A DNA stretch of 64,000 nucleotides from Bacteroidota bacterium (lineage in GTDB: Bacteria > Bacteroidota > Bacteroidia > B-17B0 > Aurantibacillaceae), in NCBI GenBank assembly GCA_025362395.1, contig JANYGK010000028.1, positions 1 through 64,000 on the forward strand, written 5' to 3'. This document shows, piece by piece, positions 34,419 to 41,922 of the stretch; the first letter of the stretch is position 1, and every line of letters begins with the position of its first letter. The notes beneath the pieces were generated by a model that had not been told where the DNA came from, ran no database searches, and saw only the letters and a list, made by a program, of their open reading frames with translations. The position numbers and the translations under genes were made by a program.

Positions 34419-36033
34419 AAAAATAAAATTAATCGATAGAGTAAAAGCTTTTATTAAGCCTGAGACATTAAAACAACCCGTGGCTGATTTTTCTACCAGT
34501 GGAGAATCTCGCCCTTTAATGGTGCTGTCATTTACGGGAGAAAAGAATCTTGGCGAAATGGGGCCGGCTATTGATTACCGTTTAGATTATAGTACTTTAA
34601 GGATACGTTCGTGGCAATCACAATTGGAAAGTGATATTTGCAAAACTGTCATAAAAAGATTTGTGACATGGGTAGTTGGAGATGGTTTAAAGCTTCAATC
34701 TGAGCCATCTGATGTAGTTTTAAAAAGTGAAGGTGTAACGATAAACAAGCAAGCTTTTTCAGATGCTGTAGAGGCTCGTTTTGGAATATTTAAGAAATCA
34801 AAAACGAGCGACTATTCAGAAATGAATAACATTGATTTAATTGCTGCGGCAGCTTTTAAAAACGCCATTGTTGGCGGAGACGTTTTAGTAATACAAAGGT
34901 TTGATGGAGAAAATGTAAATATTCAACTTGTTGACGGATGCCATGTGCAATCCCCTACACTTGGTTCTGAATGGTTTCCTACTGCGCTGGCTAATGGCTC
35001 ATCTATTATTAACGGTATTGAGATTTCAGAAAAAGGAAAGCATATTGCTTTTTACGTAAGAATTTATTCCGCGAACAGAACTTTTTTACGATACGACAGA
35101 ATACCCGCACGAAGCAACGAAAGCGGTTTGCAAACAGCCTTTATGGTTTATGGATCCAAACACCGGCTTGATAACATTAGGGGCCTTCCTTTATTAGCTG
35201 CTTGCTTAGAAACTGCTAAGAAAATGGAGCGCTATAAAGAGGCTGTTTTAGGAAGCGCAGAGGAAATATCAAAATTCATTTACCAAGTAGTGCATGAAGC
35301 ATACTCCGATGGATCAAATCCGTTAGGAGATAGATTGATGGAAGCCAGCGGTTTTGAAACTGATAAACTGGAAATTCCTAGAGATGTTGCTGGAAAAGAA
35401 ATTGCTAAAAGCGTGGCGGCATCTACAAATAAACAAGCTATAAATATGCCTGTAGGATCTAAATTAGAACCCGTCACAAATAATAACCCCATGATGTTTA
35501 GGGATTTCTATGCTGTTAATACAGACTTGCTTTGCGCTACCGTGGGCATTCCGCCAAATGTAGCAATGAGTAAGTATGATGATAGCTTTAGTGCATCCCG
35601 TGCAGCTATTAAAGATTGGGAACACACATTAATAATAGAACGCAATAATTTCGCTTTTGAATTTTACGAGCCCGTTTATGCTTTTTGGTTAGATATTGAG
35701 ATTTTAAAAAATAAAATACAGGCCCCTGGTTATGTTTTGGCTCGCAGACAAAATAACACAATGGCTTTAGATGCTTTTAGAAGAACGCGCTGGATAGGTT
35801 CACAGGTTCCTCATATAGATCCTGAAAAAGAAGTGATTGCAGAGCGTTTAAAATTGGGATCAAGTGCTGAAGCTATTCCGTTAACAACAGTGGAGGCTTC
35901 CACAGAGGCATTAAACGGTGGTGAATACAGTTCTAATGTTGTTCAGTTTGGGAAAGAATTATCTGTTTCAAAAAATAATGGAATTGAGATACCAATTAAG
36001 ACAACGGAGACAATAAGAAAAGGAGAGAAGTAA
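34399..36033 (+). CDS. Portal protein, lambda (gpB) family
   Basis: 544 residues (541 if started at the second ATG, 34408). It forms the dodecameric DNA gate of the head. Family features: RSWQSQLESDICKTVIKRFV (about residues 70-90), AAFKNAIVGGDVLVIQRFDG, LDNIRGLPLLAACLETAKKM (about 255-275) and VGIPPNVAMSKYDDSFSASR (about 385-405). It is followed by a hairpin over its stop codon, then by convergent minus-strand genes that separate it from the protease gene. Confidence 0.92.
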   Translation: MDFMADKKIKLIDRVKAFIKPETLKQPVADFSTSGESRPLMVLSFTGEKNLGEMGPAIDYRLDYSTLRIRSWQSQLESDICKTVIKRFVTWVVGDGLKLQSEPSDVVLKSEGVTINKQAFSDAVEARFGIFKKSKTSDYSEMNNIDLIAAAAFKNAIVGGDVLVIQRFDGENVNIQLVDGCHVQSPTLGSEWFPTALANGSSIINGIEISEKGKHIAFYVRIYSANRTFLRYDRIPARSNESGLQTAFMVYGSKHRLDNIRGLPLLAACLETAKKMERYKEAVLGSAEEISKFIYQVVHEAYSDGSNPLGDRLMEASGFETDKLEIPRDVAGKEIAKSVAASTNKQAINMPVGSKLEPVTNNNPMMFRDFYAVNTDLLCATVGIPPNVAMSKYDDSFSASRAAIKDWEHTLIIERNNFAFEFYEPVYAFWLDIEILKNKIQAPGYVLARRQNNTMALDAFRRTRWIGSQVPHIDPEKEVIAERLKLGSSAEAIPLTTVEASTEALNGGEYSSNVVQFGKELSVSKNNGIEIPIKTTETIRKGEK

Positions 36034-36044
36034 ATTCTCTCCTT
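36020..36044 (+). terminator. 10-bp perfect hairpin spanning the portal stop codon
   Basis: AAGGAGAGAA (36020-36029) pairs perfectly with TTCTCTCCTT (36035-36044); the 5-nt loop holds the TAA. There is no T tract, so it may act on mRNA decay or as a weak terminator. The 124-bp rest of the gap before 36169 contains a 5-bp hairpin but no gene. Confidence 0.55.
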
Positions 36045-36168
36045 ACGCCAACCCTTGACGCGTCGAACGTCCCCTCCTGTTTGATTCAAGTTTACAATAC
36101 TTAGCCTTAAAGCGGCCAACAACAGGTAGTAACCTACCCCTTACATATCAGGTTGATTAATATTTATT

Positions 36169-36381
36169 TTACAATAAATTAATTTCTTTTTTTGTTTCTG
36201 TTATCACTTCTTCAAAAGCATCCAATGTTTCTTTTGCGTTTAAGAAACAGGATTTTAAATGAGATAATTCAACTTCTTTAAAAGAAATTTCAGCCTCATA
36301 ATGTTTAACCGATTTTTGCGAAAAATCCAGCAGTCTTTCATTTGATTTCACATACATTTCAAGTTGCTCTTTATATTCCAT
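36169..36381 (-). CDS. Small coiled-coil protein
   Basis: 70 residues, almost entirely predicted coiled coil (ERLLDFSQKSVKHYEAEISF, HLKSCFLNAKETLDAFEEVI). It is the second gene of the short minus-strand insert between portal and protease genes; the first gene ends 72 bp upstream. The function is unknown. Confidence 0.55.
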   Translation of the reverse strand: MEYKEQLEMYVKSNERLLDFSQKSVKHYEAEISFKEVELSHLKSCFLNAKETLDAFEEVITETKKEINLL

Positions 36382-36453
36382 GTTATTTTATCGGATTTTA
36401 CGAAGCCCTTCCAGGGCTATTTTTTGTAATTTAAATTCATTATCCCAGAAAAG

Positions 36454-36750
36454 TTATTTACCTAATACTTCTATCGCGTTTCTGAAAATTTTCCCATAGA
36501 CGTCCTTTGAGCAGGGCATGCACATTTCAGCAATGGCAATAGCTTTTTCTCTTACGCTCGCATCTTCATTAACTAATATTTTTTTGAATGGAATCTTCAT
36601 GTGTTCTGGGTAAGAGTCACAAATCTTCCTTAGCTCAGGCTTCATAAAGTCGCAGACTTTCATACCTAGATTGTCAGCGATGTTGCTTATTTCTAAGTGT
36701 GTTTTATGGGAGATCCCATAAATTACTAAGTAGGGATTTCTTTTACTCAC
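36454..36750 (-). CDS. Small phage protein driven from the second 70-bp repeat
   Basis: 98 residues from GTG at 36750 (reads MSKRNPYLVIYGISHKTHLE). It contains CMPCS near the C-terminus (AIAEMCMPCSKDVYGKIF). The helical pattern NIADNLGMKVCDFMKPELRK could be a DNA-binding helix pair, but no family is recognised. The GTG overlaps the TGA of a 4-codon peptide (MQNL-stop) starting inside the repeat, which suggests coupled translation. Confidence 0.55.
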   Translation of the reverse strand: MSKRNPYLVIYGISHKTHLEISNIADNLGMKVCDFMKPELRKICDSYPEHMKIPFKKILVNEDASVREKAIAIAEMCMPCSKDVYGKIFRNAIEVLGK

Positions 36751-36820
36751 AGATTTTGCATGTTTTGGTCATACAAATATAACATTTTATTTCATTGTGT
36801 AATATTTTTACAATCAAAAT
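36751..36820. repeat. 70-bp repeat, copy B (divergent promoter region)
   Basis: An exact copy of 22623-22692. It again separates a minus-strand gene from a plus-strand structural gene. Here the plus-strand ATG (36819) begins in the last two bases of the repeat, and the minus-strand ATG inside the repeat opens only a 4-codon frame. Confidence 0.9.
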
Positions 36821-37751
36821 GGCAAAAGAGCTTTATTTATATTCTCCTATTTATGATTTTGTAGCACAGGATTTAATCCAAGCTATGGACGATAACATGA
36901 GTGAGGATATTACTTTAAGGCTTAATACTCCTGGCGGATCGGTATTTTCTAATTATGGCATTTGTGCTAAAATGACTGAGCATGGCTCCGTTAATGTTAA
37001 AGTAGATGGGGCGGCAATGTCAAGCGGTGCTTATTTATTGCTTTTCGCAAAAAATGTGGAATGTTTAGATGTATCAACTATTGTATTTCATAGAGCTGAC
37101 ATGCCGATTGAAAACCAAACTGACCAAGATTTTTTAGATAAAATAAATAAAGATTTAAAAGCTAAGATGCTTTTAAAAATCAACGCAGATAAATTCAAGG
37201 AAGTTACAGGATATTCTATAAATGAAATGTTTAATCCAGAAACAAGATTAGACATTACTCTATCTGGAAAAGATGCAAAAAAAATAGGCTTAGTAAGTAA
37301 AGTTACTACCCTTTCCCCAGCCGAAGTTACTGCTTTTAATAATAAAATGTTTGCGGTCTCGGCCACCTCAAATCCAATCGAAACATCAAAAAACAAAAAT
37401 ATGACAATTGATAAATTAAAAGCAGAACACCCTGCTGTTTATGCTGAGATTTTAGCATTAGGTGTGGCGCAGGAAAAAGACAGAGTTGAAGCATGCGTTG
37501 CTTTTATAGACATCGATCCTGCGGGCGTAAAAGCAGCTATAGAAAGCGGCAAAAACTTAAGCCAAAAACAAATGGCTGATTTCACGGTAAAAGCTTTAAG
37601 TAAAGAATCTTTAGCCGCAATTGCTAAGGAAGCCCCTGGCGCTGTTACAACTACAGAGGTGACAGATAAAGAAAAAACTGACAAGCAAAAATCTATTGAG
37701 GCTTTCGAGAATTCAGTTAACGCAAACTTAAAAATTAAAACACCCGCATAA
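36819..37751 (+). CDS. Head maturation protease, ClpP/S14 type, with scaffold-like tail
   Basis: 310 residues from the ATG at 36819. The ClpP-like domain covers residues 1-160: LRLNTPGGSVFSNYG, catalytic Ser in GAAMSSGAYLL (about 65-75) and His in TIVFHRADM (about 87-95). The C-terminal 116 residues (from MTIDKLKAEHPAVYAEILAL, Met195 at 37401) are helical and charged, like a scaffold. An internal start at 37401 could give a free scaffold as in lambda C/Nu3. It overlaps the decoration gene start (TAATG). Confidence 0.88.
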   Translation: MAKELYLYSPIYDFVAQDLIQAMDDNMSEDITLRLNTPGGSVFSNYGICAKMTEHGSVNVKVDGAAMSSGAYLLLFAKNVECLDVSTIVFHRADMPIENQTDQDFLDKINKDLKAKMLLKINADKFKEVTGYSINEMFNPETRLDITLSGKDAKKIGLVSKVTTLSPAEVTAFNNKMFAVSATSNPIETSKNKNMTIDKLKAEHPAVYAEILALGVAQEKDRVEACVAFIDIDPAGVKAAIESGKNLSQKQMADFTVKALSKESLAAIAKEAPGAVTTTEVTDKEKTDKQKSIEAFENSVNANLKIKTPA

Positions 37752-38194
37752 TGAGCAATCAAATTATAACAGTTCAAACAGGCGATCAGTTAACGGTCAA
37801 TACTGATCTTTCCAGAATTTTTCTTTGGGAAAACCGATACTCTACAGCAAGCTACAATAATTCAACCTATGCAACTCAGGTAATTAAAGCCGGGACTCTA
37901 TTAGGTAGAATTGCAGCTAATCAATTTGTTGCACCGTGCATATCCACCGCAGTTGATGGTAGCCAAATACCGAGAGGCATTTTAGCTGATGATATGACCA
38001 TTTTAGCAGGCGCTATTGTCAATATGCCTTTTTGCACAGATGGCGATGTAGCTGCCGACAAAGTAATATTCCTTGGGGCAGGGGACGGGTTTAATACACT
38101 TGTGAATAACGTTTCGTTAAGGGACAGAATTGCGGCCGACACTGTCGGTATCCGCTTAATCAATTCAGACGAACAAACAAATTACGATAACTAA
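37751..38194 (+). CDS. Head decoration protein (lambda gpD-like)
   Basis: 147 residues. The pattern IKAGTLLGRIAANQFVAPCI, PRGILADDMTILAGAIVNMP and CTDGDVAADKV is typical of gpD relatives, which trim the capsid threefold axes after expansion. It sits between protease and major capsid genes, as in lambda (C-D-E). Confidence 0.88.
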   Translation: MSNQIITVQTGDQLTVNTDLSRIFLWENRYSTASYNNSTYATQVIKAGTLLGRIAANQFVAPCISTAVDGSQIPRGILADDMTILAGAIVNMPFCTDGDVAADKVIFLGAGDGFNTLVNNVSLRDRIAADTVGIRLINSDEQTNYDN

Positions 38195-38211
38195 AATTAA
38201 AAAAGCATAAT

Positions 38212-39258
38212 ATGCCAACTATATCAACGACAGACGCGCAAGGCCTTTTTACAAAAAAATTGATTGCGGTTTATAAAGAAAAAAACACTCCAACGAACTT
38301 TTTAAGGACGTTTTTCCCAACAGTAGAATCACCTACTTTAGAAGTATCAATCGAAGTGCAACGTGGATTTGAAAAAGTCGCAGTTGACGTTGTTCGCGGA
38401 ACCGATGGTAACCGTAATAGTTTTTCAAAATCAACTGAAAAAATATTCATTCCGCCATACTACCGTGAATGGATGGACGCAACGCAATTACAGCTGTATG
38501 ATCGTTTGTACGGCGCTACAGAAATTGGCGATGCAATTTTCTCTGCATATATTAACTCGGTAGCCGATGCGTTGTTAACGCTTCAGCAGAAAATCGAACG
38601 CTCTTATGAGCTTCAGTGTGCTCAGGTTCTTGAAACTGGCGTAGTTACTTTACTTGCAGAACAATCTATTGATTATAAACGAAAGCCTGCATCAATGGTT
38701 GACCCAGGAACAGGTAATTATTTTGCAAATGCGGCAACGGATCCTTTTGCGCAATTAGAAGCTGGATGTAAATTTTTACGCCAAGTTGGTAAAGCTGGTG
38801 GAAATATGTTTCAAGCATTAGTGGGAGCACAAGCATTAAGTGATTTATTGACGAATGCAAATTTTTTAAAGCGTCAGAACCTATTTAGTATGGCGCTGGA
38901 TGCAGTGCAGTCCCCTCAAATGGGAGCTACTGGAGCAACATATCACGGCACATTAACTTGTGGCGCATATAAAGTCCAGCTTTGGGCGTATCCACAGTAT
39001 TATGATTTGTCAGGAACATCTACTCCGTATTTGAATGATAAAAAAGTAACTATCATTCCTATGAATCCAAATTTCAAAATGGCATTTGGTGCAGTTCCTC
39101 AATTACTTCAACCGAATACTGTACCTGTTATGGGTGCGTTTGTATTCAATGAGTATCCGGACAAATGGAACGCTGCACACAAGATGGATATTAAATCTGC
39201 AGGGTTAGCAGTTCCTATAGCAGTCGATCAAATTTTCACATTGAAAGCAGTGGCATAA
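38212..39258 (+). CDS. Major capsid protein, lambda gpE family
   Basis: 348 residues, near lambda gpE's 341. The features NFLRTFFPTVESPTLEVSIE and FEKVAVDVVRGTDGNRNSFS at the N-terminus, IPPYYREWMDATQLQLYDRL (about residues 80-100), and the end VFNEYPDKWNAAHKMDIKSA then GLAVPIAVDQIFTLK are characteristic. It forms the icosahedral shell. A hairpin with a T tract follows 21 bp after the stop. Confidence 0.93.
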   Translation: MPTISTTDAQGLFTKKLIAVYKEKNTPTNFLRTFFPTVESPTLEVSIEVQRGFEKVAVDVVRGTDGNRNSFSKSTEKIFIPPYYREWMDATQLQLYDRLYGATEIGDAIFSAYINSVADALLTLQQKIERSYELQCAQVLETGVVTLLAEQSIDYKRKPASMVDPGTGNYFANAATDPFAQLEAGCKFLRQVGKAGGNMFQALVGAQALSDLLTNANFLKRQNLFSMALDAVQSPQMGATGATYHGTLTCGAYKVQLWAYPQYYDLSGTSTPYLNDKKVTIIPMNPNFKMAFGAVPQLLQPNTVPVMGAFVFNEYPDKWNAAHKMDIKSAGLAVPIAVDQIFTLKAVA

Positions 39259-39279
39259 ATATTTTTTTCATGTAGGGGG

Positions 39280-39316
39280 AAAAGGGTTGGTAGCGAAAAA
39301 TATATCAACCCTTTTT
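39280..39316 (+). terminator. Terminator/attenuator after the capsid gene
   Basis: AAAAGGGTTG (39280-39289) pairs with CAACCCTTTT (39306-39315), with one further T. It stands between the capsid gene and more late genes on the same strand, so it would reduce rather than stop downstream transcription. Confidence 0.7.
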
Positions 39317-39326
39317 AAATATAAAA

Positions 39327-39704
39327 ATGGGACTAACAGATCAGGCAATACGGGACGCAAAAACAATAACTTCAAACTTAAACGATTTTGGGGTTATGAT
39401 TACATTAACCTCGCCTAGCGGGCCTAGTCTGGTTATTAATGGGCTTCACACAAAACATCATTTAGCGGTTGATACTGAAGGAAACATCGTAAATTCAAAA
39501 AAGGCCTCTTTATCATTTAGCGAAAGTTTATTGATTTCACCTTACCCGTGCAGGAATAATTTTCAGGAAGTTGATTTAAAAAATCATTTAGCGTCCGTGA
39601 AAGACTCAACCGGTATAATTAAAAATTATTTGATTCAACAATGGTTTCCTGATGAGGCAATTGGTTTAATTGTTTGCGTTTTAGAAGATATAGATAATGC
39701 CTAA
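39327..39704 (+). CDS. Head-tail connector protein (tentative)
   Basis: 125 residues. Its position after the capsid gene and before the tail-terminator-like gene is that of lambda FII or P2 neck proteins. The sequence is beta-rich (VMITLTSPSGPSLVINGLHT, KKASLSFSESLLISPYPC) without a decisive motif. It overlaps the next gene by 8 bp. Confidence 0.6.
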   Translation: MGLTDQAIRDAKTITSNLNDFGVMITLTSPSGPSLVINGLHTKHHLAVDTEGNIVNSKKASLSFSESLLISPYPCRNNFQEVDLKNHLASVKDSTGIIKNYLIQQWFPDEAIGLIVCVLEDIDNA

Positions 39705-40302
39705 TATAACACACGTAATACTATCACAAGGCTATGAGATTGTAAGAGATAGGGTAGCTATTATTTTAACTGATGAAATAGAAAGGCAAGCAATCTTATC
39801 TTATGATGCATATTTGGATCTCGTGGAAGTTAAAGTTGAGCAATCGAACCCCGTAGATAAAATTGAAATTCCTACGATAAATGTTTCATTTGCAAGTAAT
39901 AGCTTTAGTAACAAAAATGCAGGAGGCAGTGAAGATGGTTTAATAACCATTTACGTTGATGTTTACACGAGCGCCAAAACATCTTTATCTTTAGTTCCAG
40001 GTGATAAAATTGCATCAATACGGTGTCAAAAACTATTAGGCCTTTGTAGATATATATTATCAGATCCAATCTATAAAACTTTAGGCTTGCTAGCACCTTC
40101 AATTTCTCGTGTTTATTCAGGAGAAATAAATATCAAACAAGTAGCTCCAGACGATGCAATTAATCAAACAATGGGGAGATATACGTTCTACGTTTTGTGT
40201 AATGAGTCTAATAAATTAATAGTTCCAAACTTAATAGCCGGGTATCAAACTACTGTTAATTTGGATAATACAACATTAGGTTATTTTTATGAAGGAAGTT
40301 AA
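39697..40302 (+). CDS. Tail terminator-like protein (tentative)
   Basis: 201 residues. An initial helix-strand pair (ILSQGYEIVRDRVAIILTDE) and an 'INVSFASNSFSNKNAGG' loop followed by ITIYVDVYTSAKTSLSLVPG resemble gpU/minor tail terminator proteins, which cap the tail tube and join it to the head. The stop overlaps the next gene's ATG (TAATG). Confidence 0.55.
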   Translation: MPNITHVILSQGYEIVRDRVAIILTDEIERQAILSYDAYLDLVEVKVEQSNPVDKIEIPTINVSFASNSFSNKNAGGSEDGLITIYVDVYTSAKTSLSLVPGDKIASIRCQKLLGLCRYILSDPIYKTLGLLAPSISRVYSGEINIKQVAPDDAINQTMGRYTFYVLCNESNKLIVPNLIAGYQTTVNLDNTTLGYFYEGS

Positions 40303-41921
40303 TGAGTAGTACTAGGGCGCAATTAAGATCATTATTGGCAACGACAGTTCTTTCCGGAGGGAGAAGAACTACTGCTCAATTTGTGCGTGATTTTGAAAAT
40401 GAAATAATCGCTTCATTAATAAATAAAATTGATGATGCAAATGTGGTTAATGGATATTTAGGTATTGATAGTTCAGGAAAAGTAAACTCCTCTTTTATAA
40501 AATCAGGAAATAATTTAGGTTACTATTTACGCGATGATGGTACCTGGCAATCTGTCAGCGCAAACAAAAAACAAACTGAAAAATTCACAATAACTGGAAC
40601 AACTTTATCATTAACATATAGTCCCACTTTTGTTTATGGTTTTTACGCAAACGGTTTTAGATTAACAGATGGAGACGGGTATACATTATCAGGAAATATA
40701 ATTACTTTTTTAAATAGTTATGTCGGGCAATCACTTGTGGCTATTTACGATTATATTTCTTCTCCGATACCTGTTCCCCATAGTATAGGGACGTTGGCAT
40801 TAAATCAATTTAATGCAGGTGATTATTCCATTGTAGGAGCCGCAAATCCTACATTTAACTCAGGATCATCAATAACATTAAGCGGAGGAACTGCGGGAGT
40901 AGGCGATTACATAACGTATAATGGTTTTATTTCTTCAAGAAATAGCTTAAAAAGAACTTTGAGATTTACTGTTGATACATTTGATGCTTCATCTTACGGC
41001 ATTGGGCCAAAAATGGTTAGCATAAATTCTTCTGCGGGAAGCCAATTTAATAATACTGTTTTTGGGGTTACTTCGAACAATTCTGAAAAAGGTAAAATAT
41101 ATTGGTCCGGCACGGCTGTTAATAATACTGACGGTTCACCAAACGGAAATAGTGGCGCATCTGTTGTTTTGGTTAATTTAAATAACACAATGGAATTAAT
41201 TGTAGAACAAAAGGATCTTTTATTTACTATGAAATTTTATAATTTGACCTTGGATCCGAGTCGGACTTCCCCAGCAACTTATTCATACCAAATGCCTACT
41301 TCATACCCGTTTAATAATGGCGTATACCACAATACAGCAAAAAATGCAATTGCATGTTTCGGGGGAACTCAAACAATTATATATGATAATACAGAAACGG
41401 ATGAGTATGAATATTGTGATTTAGCAATTATAGGTGATAGCAAAACAACAGGATTGGGTTGCAACACAGTAGTCGATAGGTTTGGCTACTTATGGTCATC
41501 AAATAATCCAACAAAAAAGGTATCTATATTTTCAGGATCATCCGATAAAACAAATGAAGTTATTTTAGCATTACCCGACATTATAAAATCAAAACCAAAA
41601 AAAACTATTGTATTTATAGGTAGGAATGATATTTCAAATGCCATAGCACCAAGTGTTTGGCAGGTGAATTTACAAACTATAGATGCTGCCTTATCTGCTT
41701 TTGGCACGGTTTATTATCAACTACCAACTCCAGAGGTAGTTCTAAACCAAACATCATTAACTAATTATCTTAATGCTTCATTCCCTGGCAGAGTGATTCC
41801 TGTACCTTCTAGTTTTGTTGCAAATACTGACAATGTAAACGATTCGGGAAACTACATACATCCAAACACGGGCGGTCATTTAAAAATATACAACACTCAA
41901 GCCTCAATTATAACCTTATAA
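40302..41921 (+). CDS. Tail fibre with C-terminal SGNH/GDSL hydrolase domain
   Basis: 539 residues. The N-terminal 150 residues look like a fibre shaft/attachment part (INKIDDANVVNGYLGIDSSG, YYLRDDGTWQSVSANKKQTE). The C-terminal domain (about 370-539) shows SGNH blocks: LAIIGDSKTTGLG (Ser), TIVFIGRNDISNA (Gly-Asn-Asp), and NVNDSGNYIHPNTGGH (Asp and His). It is probably a receptor-processing esterase or deacetylase acting on a host surface polysaccharide. The oligosaccharide target is unknown. Confidence 0.8.
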   Translation: MSSTRAQLRSLLATTVLSGGRRTTAQFVRDFENEIIASLINKIDDANVVNGYLGIDSSGKVNSSFIKSGNNLGYYLRDDGTWQSVSANKKQTEKFTITGTTLSLTYSPTFVYGFYANGFRLTDGDGYTLSGNIITFLNSYVGQSLVAIYDYISSPIPVPHSIGTLALNQFNAGDYSIVGAANPTFNSGSSITLSGGTAGVGDYITYNGFISSRNSLKRTLRFTVDTFDASSYGIGPKMVSINSSAGSQFNNTVFGVTSNNSEKGKIYWSGTAVNNTDGSPNGNSGASVVLVNLNNTMELIVEQKDLLFTMKFYNLTLDPSRTSPATYSYQMPTSYPFNNGVYHNTAKNAIACFGGTQTIIYDNTETDEYEYCDLAIIGDSKTTGLGCNTVVDRFGYLWSSNNPTKKVSIFSGSSDKTNEVILALPDIIKSKPKKTIVFIGRNDISNAIAPSVWQVNLQTIDAALSAFGTVYYQLPTPEVVLNQTSLTNYLNASFPGRVIPVPSSFVANTDNVNDSGNYIHPNTGGHLKIYNTQASIITL

Positions 41922-41922
41922 A

